Origin: an uncultured Anaerolineae bacterium | GTDB lineage: Bacteria; Chloroflexota; Anaerolineae; CG2-30-64-16 | Direction: 5' to 3' | DNA length: 64,000 bases | NCBI GenBank assembly: GCA_937124585.1 | Contig: CAKZKT010000147.1 | Coordinates: 1 to 64,000, forward strand | Shown here: piece after piece, positions 17,820 through 25,740 of the stretch | How positions within the stretch are numbered: position 1 is the stretch's first letter | How the letters are laid out: the number at the start of each line of letters is the position of its first letter | Made by a program: the position numbers and the translations under genes | Notes under the pieces: model-generated | What the model saw: the letters and a program-made list of their open reading frames with translations, nothing else | The model's database searches: none | What the model was told of the DNA's origin: nothing

Positions 17820-19181
17820 ATACCCCAGCTCACGTTCGGTCTCGTAAATCGCCTCCTCGATGATCGCCAGCCCCTTCAGGGCCAGGTCGTCCTCCATGAT
17901 CATTGGCGGTGACATGCGCAGGATGTGACCGGCGGGGATCCAGGCCAGCCCTTTGCGAAACGCCTTCTGATAGACCAGCTGACCGGCCTGCTCGAAAGGT
18001 TCGCGCGTGGCCTTATCTTTGACCAATTCGATGCCGAGCAGGCAGCCCATCCCGCGCACCTCGCCGATGATCGGATGCCGCGCCTGCATGGCCTGCATCT
18101 CGGCGAGCAAGATCTGCCCCAGGTGGGCCGAACGCGCGCACAAATCCTCTTCTTCGATGACCTCGATGCTGGCCAGGGCCGCGGCACAGGCCATCGGGTT
18201 GCCGCCGTAGGAGGTGCTGGCGCTGATCTTCTCGATGGCGTCCTTGTACTGCTCCGCGACCAGCATCGCGGTGACCGGGAAGCCGTTGCCGAAGCCCTTG
18301 CCCAACGTCATCACATCGGGCACCGTGGTCCAGTGCTCCATGGCGAACATCTTGCCCGTGCGCGCCATGCAGGTGAGCACTTCGTCGGCCATCAGCATGA
18401 TGCCATACTCGTCGCAGATCGCACGGATGCGCTGGATCCAGCCGTCCGGCGGCACGATGCTGCCAGCCCAGCCCTGGATCGGCTCGAGGACGATGCCGGC
18501 CACCCGGCCCGAAGTCTCCTCCTTGATCACCGTGCGGATGTAATCGGCGCACAGCAGGTTGCATTGCGGGTAGGTCTGGCGGAATTCGCAGCGATAGCAG
18601 TAGGCACGCGGCACCAGGAAGAAACCCGGCGCGCGCAGCCCCTGGCTGATGTCGAGCCGCGCCAGGCCGACCGCAGCCATCGTCTTGCCGTGGAAATCGC
18701 GATGGAAGGAGATGAACTCGAATTTATCGGTGGCCGCGCGCATCAGCCGCAGGCCCGCCTCCACCGCCGTGGTGCCCGAATCGTAGAGCTGCATGCCGTT
18801 CAGCTTCTTCTTGCCCTCGCCCGGTGCGATCTCGGCCAGCTTCTCCAGCAGGCGCATCTTGATCGGCGTGGTGAAATCGTGGGCGTTCATCAGCTCGCCG
18901 GCTGCCCGCTGCACCGCCTCCGTCACCTTCGGGTGACAGTGTCCCAGCCCGGTGACATAGATGCCCGACGAGAAATCAATGTAAACATTGCCGTCCACGT
19001 CGGTCAACGTGCACCCCTTGCCGGAGGCAAAGACGACCGGAAAGAGCCGCACCTGCGACGAATATCCTTTCATGTAGCGTGCGGCGCGGCCATGCATCTC
19101 CTGTGACTGCGGTCCAGGCGGCGGCACGACCATGCGCGGCACGCTGTGGATGTCCACTTTCGCCCAATCTCTGGCGTACAT
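17814..19181 (-). CDS. Class III PLP-dependent aminotransferase
   Basis: The 455-residue enzyme matches ornithine/4-aminobutyrate/glutamate-1-semialdehyde-type aminotransferases. It has FSSGIYVTGLGHCHPKV, the cofactor phosphate area YDSGTTAVEAGLRLMRAAT, FHGKTMA, the Asp of MLMADEVLTC, and the Schiff-base lysine in TLGKGFGNGFP. A Cys-rich insertion (YCYRCEFRQTYPQCNLLC) is notable but seen in GABA-type members. In this operon it could remove the amino group from an amino sugar, omega-amino acid or aminocyclitol. ATG 19181 has AGGAGG upstream. It follows the permease genes, so the transported substrate may be nitrogenous. Confidence 0.9.
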   Translation of the reverse strand: MYARDWAKVDIHSVPRMVVPPPGPQSQEMHGRAARYMKGYSSQVRLFPVVFASGKGCTLTDVDGNVYIDFSSGIYVTGLGHCHPKVTEAVQRAAGELMNAHDFTTPIKMRLLEKLAEIAPGEGKKKLNGMQLYDSGTTAVEAGLRLMRAATDKFEFISFHRDFHGKTMAAVGLARLDISQGLRAPGFFLVPRAYCYRCEFRQTYPQCNLLCADYIRTVIKEETSGRVAGIVLEPIQGWAGSIVPPDGWIQRIRAICDEYGIMLMADEVLTCMARTGKMFAMEHWTTVPDVMTLGKGFGNGFPVTAMLVAEQYKDAIEKISASTSYGGNPMACAAALASIEVIEEEDLCARSAHLGQILLAEMQAMQARHPIIGEVRGMGCLLGIELVKDKATREPFEQAGQLVYQKAFRKGLAWIPAGHILRMSPPMIMEDDLALKGLAIIEEAIYETERELGYA

Positions 19182-19204
19182 CGCAATGACCTCCTGAAAA
19201 TGAT

Positions 19205-20119
19205 TTAACGGTTCAACAACCTCGGGTCGAGGGCGTCGCGCAGGGCGTCGCCCAAGAAGTTGATGCTGAGCACGACCAGGGTAATCATCAGGCCGGGCGG
19301 CAGCCAGAGCCAGGGCATCGCCTCGAGCACTGTCAGCGACTGCGCACGCGTGAGCATGTTGCCCCAGGTGGGGGTGGGCACGCGCACGCCGATGCCCAGG
19401 AAGCTGAGGCTGGCCTCGGAGAGGATGGCGCCGGCCACGGCAAAAGTGCCGGCCACGATGATCGGCGCGGTCACGTTGGGGAGGATGTGGCGGAACATGA
19501 TCCGCCGGGCAGAGGCGCCGACGCAGCGACTGGCCATGACGAAATCGCGCTCGCGCAGGCTCAACGTTTCAGCGCGCACCAGCCGCGCGATGCCGGCCCA
19601 GCCGAAGATGCCGATGACGATCATCACATTGTAAATGCTAGGACCGAGCACCGCCACGAGGCTGATGATGATGATCAGGGTCGGGATGGTCATCACGACA
19701 TCGGTCAGGCGCATGAGCCAGAAATCAATCTTGCCGCCGCTGTAGCCGCTGGTCAGGCCGATGAGCGTGCCGATGGTGACGCTGATGCTGGCAGCCACCA
19801 GGCCGACCGAGAGAGAGACGCGCGCGCCCCATATCAGACGGCTGAGCACATCGCGGCCGGTCTCGTCGGTGCCCAGCCAGTGCGCCGCGGAAGGCGGCTT
19901 GCGAATCGCGCGCGCGTCTATTTTGAACGGATCGGCCAGCGGCAGGATGGGCGCGGTGAGCGCCAGGAGCACGAGCAGGATCAGCAGAATGGCCCCGACG
20001 ACGGCCAGGCGGTGGCGCAGAAAACGGCGCATGAACCGCCGTCGTGGGGATGCCGACCGACGCTGCCGTTCCTCGGCCAACAAAGCGTCATCGGCAGACA
20101 AAGAGGAGGTGCTTGCCAT
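19205..20119 (-). CDS. dppC: Oligopeptide/dipeptide-type ABC permease, DppC family
   Basis: The 304-residue inner-membrane protein has a cytoplasmic N-terminal arm followed by the DppC/OppC N-terminal helix and LGTDETGRDVLSRLIWGARVSL. The EAA loop is in VMASRCVGASARRIMFRHILPN. Such permeases import peptides, nickel, glycosides or oligosaccharides. ATG 20119 starts 10 bp after the DppB stop, so both permeases are made from one message. DppD and DppF ATPases are absent from the window. Confidence 0.9.
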   Translation of the reverse strand: MASTSSLSADDALLAEERQRRSASPRRRFMRRFLRHRLAVVGAILLILLVLLALTAPILPLADPFKIDARAIRKPPSAAHWLGTDETGRDVLSRLIWGARVSLSVGLVAASISVTIGTLIGLTSGYSGGKIDFWLMRLTDVVMTIPTLIIIISLVAVLGPSIYNVMIVIGIFGWAGIARLVRAETLSLRERDFVMASRCVGASARRIMFRHILPNVTAPIIVAGTFAVAGAILSEASLSFLGIGVRVPTPTWGNMLTRAQSLTVLEAMPWLWLPPGLMITLVVLSINFLGDALRDALDPRLLNR

Positions 20120-20129
20120 GATGGTCTCG

Positions 20130-21086
20130 CTATGAATATCGGATGCGCGGGTCAGCCGCGGCATATAGGATGTCGGCCAGCAGGTTGCTCAGCAACACCA
20201 GGGTCGAACCGATCAATGCCGTGCCCATCAGGGTGGGATAGTCGCGCGCGTTAATGGAGGCGATGGCAAGTTGCCCCATGCCCGGCCAGGCGAAGATCCA
20301 CTCGATGATGAAGGCGCCGCCGAACAATCCCGGCAGGCTGAGGGCGATAATGGTGATCAACGTCAGCAGGGCATTGCGAAAGCCGTGGCGCCAGAAGACG
20401 ATCCGCGGCGGCAGGCCCTTGGCGCGGGCAGTGGTCATGTAGTCCTGGCCCAACACTTCGAGCACGGCCGAACGCGTGTAGCGCAGAAAACCGGCAATGC
20501 GCTCCAGGCCCAAGACGGTGGCCGGCAAAGCGAGATGGTAGGCGCGGTCGAGGAAAAGATGTTCGGCGCCGGGGCTGTTGATGCCGTGCGTCGGGAAAAG
20601 GTCGAGCCGCAGGGCGAAGATCCAGATCGCGCCCAGCGCGAAGAAAAAGGCGGGCACCGAGACCGCGAAAAACGCGAAAAAGGTGAGCAAGTAGTCTATT
20701 TTGGAATACTGGTGGAGCGCCGAATACACGCCGAGCGGGATGCCCAGCGCCACTGCCAGCAATAATGAGGCCAGCGTCAGCTGAATGGTGGCCGGGACTC
20801 GCTCGGCGATGACCTGGGCAACAGGGCGCTGGCTGGCAAAAGAAAAGCCCAGGTTGCCTTTGGCCGTCTCGCGCAGCCAGATCAGATAGCGGATCGGCAG
20901 CGGCTTGTTCAGGCCGTATTCCTCTTTCAGGCGCTCGATCATCTCGCCCGACAGCGGCAGCGTCGGGTCAATCATGGCCGAGATGGGGTCGCCTGGCGCT
21001 AAATTGTAGGCAGTGAAGGTGATCAACGTGATGCCGATGAGCACCGGCAGGGAGATCACGATCCGCCGGATGATGTATTTGATCAT
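20130..21086 (-). CDS. dppB: Oligopeptide/dipeptide-type ABC permease, DppB family
   Basis: The 318-residue protein shows the DppB hallmarks. The N-terminal helix is MIKYIIRRIVISLPVLIGIT, followed by NLAPGDPISAM, periplasmic YGLNKPLPIRYLIWL, and the EAA loop QDYMTTARAKGLPPRIVFWRH. About six transmembrane helices are expected. It pairs with DppC to form the channel for the binding protein encoded upstream. Two strong hairpins separate it from that binding-protein gene. Confidence 0.92.
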   Translation of the reverse strand: MIKYIIRRIVISLPVLIGITLITFTAYNLAPGDPISAMIDPTLPLSGEMIERLKEEYGLNKPLPIRYLIWLRETAKGNLGFSFASQRPVAQVIAERVPATIQLTLASLLLAVALGIPLGVYSALHQYSKIDYLLTFFAFFAVSVPAFFFALGAIWIFALRLDLFPTHGINSPGAEHLFLDRAYHLALPATVLGLERIAGFLRYTRSAVLEVLGQDYMTTARAKGLPPRIVFWRHGFRNALLTLITIIALSLPGLFGGAFIIEWIFAWPGMGQLAIASINARDYPTLMGTALIGSTLVLLSNLLADILYAAADPRIRYS

Positions 21087-21100
21087 GGATGCTGTCGCCC

Positions 21101-21176
21101 GGGTTTTTCAGGCGGCTTTGCCGCCTGAAAAACCCTCCTGGATTGCAATTCCGCTGCGGCGAGAAGGCCGCAGCGG
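21101..21176 (-). terminator. Two tandem perfect hairpins between binding protein and permease genes
   Basis: On the transcribed minus strand the first hairpin is 21151-21160/21167-21176 (10 bp, CCGCTGCGGC arms). The second is 21101-21115/21121-21135 (15 bp, arms GGGTTTTTCAGGCGG, 5-nt loop). This is a strong barrier in the 103-bp spacer and probably leaves binding protein in excess over permease by partial termination or RNA stabilisation. Confidence 0.75.
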
Positions 21177-21189
21177 GAAATGAACCTGC

Positions 21190-22983
21190 TTACTTGAACG
21201 CCCAGAGGTGGATGTCTTCCCAGTTGTAGCCGAGACCGACCTTGACCGTCTTGGCATCAATCTTGGGGCCGACCATCCGGTAGTACTTGTTCTGCGAGTT
21301 GACGACGAAGGGCAACTCCTCGTTCCACAGCTTGGTCATCTTCGCCATCAGCGGTTCGTACACCTGCGGATCGGCGCTGTTGATGGCCTCGGTGATCATC
21401 TTGTCGAACTCGGGGTTGCAGTAGCGCACCATGTTGTAGCAGTTCGGGCACTTCTCTTTGTCGTAGATGTTGCCGCAGCGGAACCGATAGTAGAAGTCAA
21501 TCATGTTCTGCGTGCCGGCCAGGCCGATGGTGGTGATGTCGAAGTTGCCCTTCTGGTATGTTTCATCAATGTAGACGGCCGGGTCAATGCCGCGCAGCTT
21601 CACGTTGATGCCCACGGCCGCCAGCATCTGCTGCACAGCCTCATCGGCCGGCCCGGTCTGGCGATAGGCGGCATAATCCAGCTCCCACTTGGAATCCCAG
21701 CCGATCTCCTTGAGCAGCGCCTTCGCCTTCTCCGGGTTGTACGGATAGGTGTTCAGGCTCTTGTCGCATTCGCCCACGCCGAAGATGCCGCTGACCCAGT
21801 AGCAATTGCGCAGGTTGATCATGTCGGGGTAGCCGCCGGAAACCACATTCGCCCAGCCCTCCTTGTCAATGGCGTACGCGAAGGCCTGGCGGAATTGCGG
21901 CGTGCGCAGCGCCACGTACTTGGGATCGTCTTTGTTGGGCTTGTCGCTGTGGTAGTTGATCCACCACGCGCCGATCGTGCCCAACGCCGGCACGGACTGG
22001 ACGCCCGGGATCTTCATCACGCGCTCGTACTCGGTCATCGGAAAGCCGTCAATGATGTCCACCTCGCCCTTCTCGAAGGCGATGATGCGAGTGTTGTCGT
22101 CGGGGATCTTCTTTTCCAGGATGCTCGGGATCTTGGGCGCGCCGCGGAAATACTTCGGATTCGCTTCGAACTCGATGTACTCATCCGGCTTGAAGTCCTT
22201 GACGATGTAGGGGCCGGTGCCGGGATAGGGCCGCTTCAGAACGTAATCGCTCTGGACAAACTCGGCCGGCTTGATCTTGGATACGACGTGATCGGGGACG
22301 ATCACGATGTCGGGCATGGCGTAGAAGAAGACGGCGTCGGTCTTCACCACCTTGATCTCCACGGTGGTCTCATCCACCGCCTTGACGCCCGTCATCTCGG
22401 TCTTCTTGCCGTCGTAGTAATCCTGGCAATCCACGATGTTCTTGAGCACCTGGATGCGGTTCGACCCGATGTCTTTCGTGCAGTGCAGGACGAAAGTGGT
22501 GACGACGTCTTTGGCAGTGAAGGGCTGGCCATCATGCCAGGTCACGCCTTTGCGCAGCTTGAAGGTGTAGGTGAGGCCGTCGGGGCTGATCGTCCAGCTC
22601 TCGGCGAGGTCGGGCACGATCTTGTTGTTGACATCGAGGTTGGTGAGGCGGCCATGTGTGAAGCGGAAGGCGCGCATCCACTGCCCACCGGGGATGCGGA
22701 ATGGATTCAACTCCTTCATCATGGTCGCCGAGGCCCAGACCAGCTGTTTGGCTGCCGGGGCTTTGGTCGGCTCAGGCGCCTTCGTGGGCTCGGGGGCTTT
22801 GGTTGGCTCGGGTGCCTTCGTCGGCTCAGGCGCTTTCGTCGGCTCGGGCGCCTTCGTCGGTTCGGCTGCCTTGGGAGCCTGGGCCTCCGGAGCCGGCGCG
22901 GCCGCAGGCTGCGCGCAGGCGCTCAGCAACAGGCTCACCACAGCGACGAACGCGATGATCTTGAAGAACGCAGATGGACGCAT
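21190..22983 (-). CDS. Family 5 (DppA/OppA-like) solute-binding lipoprotein
   Basis: The 597-residue lipoprotein begins with a signal peptide and lipobox LLSAC (Cys22). A ~50-residue stalk with six EPTKAP repeats follows, then a family-5 binding domain (VPDLAESWTISPDGLTYTFKLRKGVTWHDGQPFTAKDVV). Members bind peptides, but also glycosides, cellobiose or opines. ATG 22983 has AAGGAGA upstream and a TTGACA-N17-TATGCT promoter at 23197-23225. It is the first gene of the ~15-kb minus-strand catabolic run, and so probably sets the imported substrate for that pathway. Confidence 0.92.
   Translation of the reverse strand: MRPSAFFKIIAFVAVVSLLLSACAQPAAAPAPEAQAPKAAEPTKAPEPTKAPEPTKAPEPTKAPEPTKAPEPTKAPAAKQLVWASATMMKELNPFRIPGGQWMRAFRFTHGRLTNLDVNNKIVPDLAESWTISPDGLTYTFKLRKGVTWHDGQPFTAKDVVTTFVLHCTKDIGSNRIQVLKNIVDCQDYYDGKKTEMTGVKAVDETTVEIKVVKTDAVFFYAMPDIVIVPDHVVSKIKPAEFVQSDYVLKRPYPGTGPYIVKDFKPDEYIEFEANPKYFRGAPKIPSILEKKIPDDNTRIIAFEKGEVDIIDGFPMTEYERVMKIPGVQSVPALGTIGAWWINYHSDKPNKDDPKYVALRTPQFRQAFAYAIDKEGWANVVSGGYPDMINLRNCYWVSGIFGVGECDKSLNTYPYNPEKAKALLKEIGWDSKWELDYAAYRQTGPADEAVQQMLAAVGINVKLRGIDPAVYIDETYQKGNFDITTIGLAGTQNMIDFYYRFRCGNIYDKEKCPNCYNMVRYCNPEFDKMITEAINSADPQVYEPLMAKMTKLWNEELPFVVNSQNKYYRMVGPKIDAKTVKVGLGYNWEDIHLWAFK
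22758..22866 (-). repeat. Six 18-bp repeats encoding EPTKAP in the lipoprotein stalk
   Basis: Tandem 18-bp units encode six EPTKAP hexapeptides between the lipobox and the binding domain. The copies differ mainly at third codon positions, so the peptide rather than the DNA seems to be kept. The stalk should hold the binding domain away from the membrane. Confidence 0.85.
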
Positions 22984-23196
22984 GGGACCAATCTCCTTTC
23001 AAAATGTGTTTGCCTGCAAATCGTCGGCCGGGCAAGCCGCACGGTCGGCGACCAGCATCCATGAATCGAATCACGAAAACGAACACAGCGAGGCGGAGCG
23101 ATGACGATGCCGTTGTGCCTGTTCAAGCGTTTCAGGCGAAAACAGTATTTTAAGTTTCAATTTCAAAAGCCAACGGCCGCATTCGAGATCATTTCC

Positions 23197-23225
23197 AGCA
23201 TAACACAGAACCTGATTCCTGTCAA
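23197..23225 (-). promoter_or_regulatory. Sigma70 promoter of the peptide-type transporter/catabolic operon
   Basis: On the minus strand TTGACA (23220-23225) and TATGCT (23197-23202) are separated by exactly 17 nt and point to the binding-protein gene at 22983. The gene-free stretch 22984-23429 is clearly AT-rich compared with the rest of the window. It holds this promoter, the divergent plus-strand promoter 85 bp away, and a hairpin; no additional gene is visible. Confidence 0.65.
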
Positions 23226-23309
23226 TGGGTTTCATTCTGTCTTTTAGATCGAAAAATTCCAATCGGATCACGAATTAAAAAAACAAATCCAATTTACGCT
23301 CGAAACACC

Positions 23310-23338
23310 TTGACACCGCAAACGATCCGTGATATCTT
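23310..23338 (+). promoter_or_regulatory. Sigma70 promoter of the sialidase-like operon
   Basis: TTGACA (23310-23315) and TATCTT (23333-23338) are 17 nt apart, about 90 bp before the sialidase-like start. It is divergent from the 23197-23225 promoter, so one regulator bound between them could switch both clusters. The DeoR regulator at the end of the plus operon is a candidate. Confidence 0.65.
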
Positions 23339-23367
23339 TCGTCTGCGTGTGCATATGTTCACCTGCC

Positions 23368-23401
23368 ACGTGCCGGGCACCCGGCAGGCTGCCCGGCACG
23401 T
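23368..23401 (+). repeat. Hairpin of the GTGCC-GGCAC family in a 5' leader
   Basis: Arms ACGTGCCGGGCA (23368-23379) and TGCCCGGCACGT (23390-23401) form a perfect 12-bp stem with a 10-nt loop. It lies between the promoter and the ribosome-binding site of the sialidase-like gene, so in this copy it cannot serve as a simple end-of-operon terminator. It is related to the hairpins at 8167 and 47104. Confidence 0.65.
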
Positions 23402-23429
23402 TCAGGACGATTCTTGCGAGGAGCTGACG

Positions 23430-24593
23430 ATGCCTTCCAACCTTCCCGTCCTCGATGTGCGCGGCCTGCCCGCAACACGAGAGGTCCTGGCCTACCGCCA
23501 CGGCGGCCTTTTCCCGGTGCTCACCACCGCGACAGACAGCAGCATTGTGGCCGTGTTGCGTGGCAATGCCGGCCACCTGGGCCAGGCCGGCAGCGTGGAC
23601 ATTATTCGATCGCGCGATGGCGGCCTATCGTGGACGCAGCCACAGATCGTCGCGAACAGCGAAACCGATGACCGTAACCCGGCCCTGGGCACCTCGCCGC
23701 GCGGCACGCTGATCCTCTCCTACCATCGCACGTTCGCCTACGACGCCGCCGGGAACTACACGCGCCGCGAGGACCCGAACGCCGATTGGCCGTGCGAGAT
23801 CCTGGTCACCCGCTCTCACGATTGCGGGCTGACGTGGGAAGCGCCCTATCTGCTGAGCGAATCGCTGCTGGTGCGCGGCTCGCCCTATGGCAAGATCGTG
23901 ACCTGGCGCGATGACACGCTGCTGATGCCGGTCTATTACCGGCCGGTCGAGGCGCTCGGCGTGGCGATGGAACGCATGCTGCCGCGCGACATGTGCAGCT
24001 ACCTGGTGCGCTCGCGCGATGACGGCCAGACGTGGGGAGACCCCTCCCTCATCTGCATCAACTCCTGTGAGCCGGCCGTGACCGTTTTGCCCGACGGCGA
24101 CCTCCTGGCCGTGGTGCGTCGCGAGCAGATGGGCAAATCGCTGTGGAGCCTCCGCTCTCAGGATGGCGGCTTCACCTGGTCTGAACCGGTGCAGATCACC
24201 GGCGACATGGAGCACCCCGCCGACCTGCTGGTGCTGCAGAACGGCGACCTGCTGATGGTCTACGGCAACCGCAATCAGCCGCCCTGTCGCGTCGAGGGCC
24301 GCGTCAGCCGCGACGGCGGCCGTTCGTGGCTGCCGGTCCTGCTCACCTTTTCGGGCAACCTGCGCGGGTACAACGCGAACTCGCCCTATCGGGTGGACCT
24401 CGGCTACCCCAGCAGCGCGCTGACCCTCGATGGCCGGCGCGGGGTGACCATGTACTACTATCACCCGACCATCCCGACGACAGCCAATCTGCGGATGGCG
24501 GCCGATCCTGCCTACCTGGCCGACAACTATCTGGCCGTCGCGGTCGTCTGGGAGCAGGATGAGCTGATGGCCGCGTTGAACCGGATCGGGTAG
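23430..24593 (+). CDS. Sialidase/BNR-repeat family protein
   Basis: The 387-residue protein is a six-bladed sialidase-type propeller with five Asp-box motifs: SRDGGLSW, SHDCGLTW, SRDDGQTW, SQDGGFTW and SRDGGRSW. No signal peptide is visible, so it is predicted to act in the cytoplasm on an imported glycan or sugar derivative. True sialidase activity is uncertain because an N-terminal RIP-type arginine motif is not seen. ATG 23430 is preceded by GAGGAG. It is the first gene of a three-gene operon with a UroD-like protein and an amidohydrolase. Confidence 0.8.
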   Translation: MPSNLPVLDVRGLPATREVLAYRHGGLFPVLTTATDSSIVAVLRGNAGHLGQAGSVDIIRSRDGGLSWTQPQIVANSETDDRNPALGTSPRGTLILSYHRTFAYDAAGNYTRREDPNADWPCEILVTRSHDCGLTWEAPYLLSESLLVRGSPYGKIVTWRDDTLLMPVYYRPVEALGVAMERMLPRDMCSYLVRSRDDGQTWGDPSLICINSCEPAVTVLPDGDLLAVVRREQMGKSLWSLRSQDGGFTWSEPVQITGDMEHPADLLVLQNGDLLMVYGNRNQPPCRVEGRVSRDGGRSWLPVLLTFSGNLRGYNANSPYRVDLGYPSSALTLDGRRGVTMYYYHPTIPTTANLRMAADPAYLADNYLAVAVVWEQDELMAALNRIG

Positions 24594-24602
24594 TGTGTGC
24601 CC

Positions 24603-25730
24603 ATGGCGATGTCTCTGCGCGAACGGATCCTTGCCGTCTACCGCGGCCAGACGCCCGACGTCGTGCCCTACATGCTCGACCTGTCGCACTGGTTCTATCA
24701 CAAACACCGGCAGCCGTGGGATCTGAGTGTGGCCTACGACGCGCCGGAACATGACCTGATCAATTATCACACCCGGGTCGGCGCCGGGTTCTATCTGCCC
24801 AATCTGGCCGCGTTCTACCGCGTGACCTACGGAAGCGATGTCCAGGCCGAGGTGACGAAAGAAACACGCGACGGCGCGCCGGAGATCGTCTGGCGGCTGA
24901 CGACGCCGCTGGGCAGCATCGAGCGCCGTCGGGTGTGGGAGGAAACCTCCTACTCGTGGGCGATCACCCGCTGGGGCGTGCAAAGCGAGCACGACCTGCG
25001 CATCCTGGGCTATGCATTGGGCTCCCGCACCTACACGCCGCTGTGGGATCGCTATCAGGCCTGGGTGGACGCCGTCGGCGAGACGGGCGTGGTCTATCTG
25101 TCCGCCAGATATAGCGCCATGGGCCATCTCCTGCACTACTGGCTGGGCGTCACCGGTGTCGCCTACGCGGTCGCCGACTGGCCCACCACCCTGCGCGCGG
25201 TAGTGGATCAGATCAACGACAACAATTTGAAGCTGATTGATCTGCTGACCATGTCGCCCGCCGAGATCATCATCATGGGCGATAACTTCTCCGGCGACAT
25301 CCAGCCTCCGCGCTTCTTCGCGCGCTGGTCGCGCGCCTACTATGCGGAAGCGATTCGTCGGCTCCATGCAGCCGGCAAATATGTGGCCGTCCACATAGAC
25401 GGCAAGCTCGCCGGCGCCATCGGCATGATCCGCGACGTGGGCGCGGACTGCGGCGACGCCATCACGCCGGCACCGATGGGCGATCTCACGCCGGCGGCCT
25501 GTCGGCAGGAGGCCGGGCCAGACTTCATCCTATCAGGCGGCGTCCCGCCCAATCTATGGCTGCCAGAGGTGCCGGTCGAGGCGTTCGTGCAGGCCGTGCG
25601 CGTGTGGCTGGAGCTCAGGCGGCACAGCCCCCGCCTCATCGCCAACGCCGGCGACCAGGTGCCGCCCCATGCGGCCGAAGCGCGCATCGAGCTGATGCGC
25701 GATCTGGTCGAGAAGTATGGGCAGTATTGA
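24603..25730 (+). CDS. Divergent UroD/MtaA-like protein
   Basis: The 375-residue protein shares the UroD-like barrel layout with the gene at 9105-10205. It has MSLRERILAVYRGQTPDVVPYM at its N terminus, a central AVHIDGKLAGAIGMIRDVGAD, and a C-terminal LIANAGDQVPPHA. The zinc-type HxC motif of the methyltransferase branch reads HID here, and the later ligand position is also Asp. It may be a metal-poor or non-catalytic relative, or bind a different metal. The ATG at 24603 lies 9 bp past the sialidase-like stop; GTG 24597 and ATG 24609 are alternatives. Function is not known. Confidence 0.7.
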   Translation: MAMSLRERILAVYRGQTPDVVPYMLDLSHWFYHKHRQPWDLSVAYDAPEHDLINYHTRVGAGFYLPNLAAFYRVTYGSDVQAEVTKETRDGAPEIVWRLTTPLGSIERRRVWEETSYSWAITRWGVQSEHDLRILGYALGSRTYTPLWDRYQAWVDAVGETGVVYLSARYSAMGHLLHYWLGVTGVAYAVADWPTTLRAVVDQINDNNLKLIDLLTMSPAEIIIMGDNFSGDIQPPRFFARWSRAYYAEAIRRLHAAGKYVAVHIDGKLAGAIGMIRDVGADCGDAITPAPMGDLTPAACRQEAGPDFILSGGVPPNLWLPEVPVEAFVQAVRVWLELRRHSPRLIANAGDQVPPHAAEARIELMRDLVEKYGQY

Positions 25731-25740
25731 AGGGGAAACC

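Noticed and set aside
22758-22866. CRISPR-like tandem repeat
   Set aside because: The 18-bp units are directly adjacent, in frame and encode EPTKAP; no spacers or cas genes are present.
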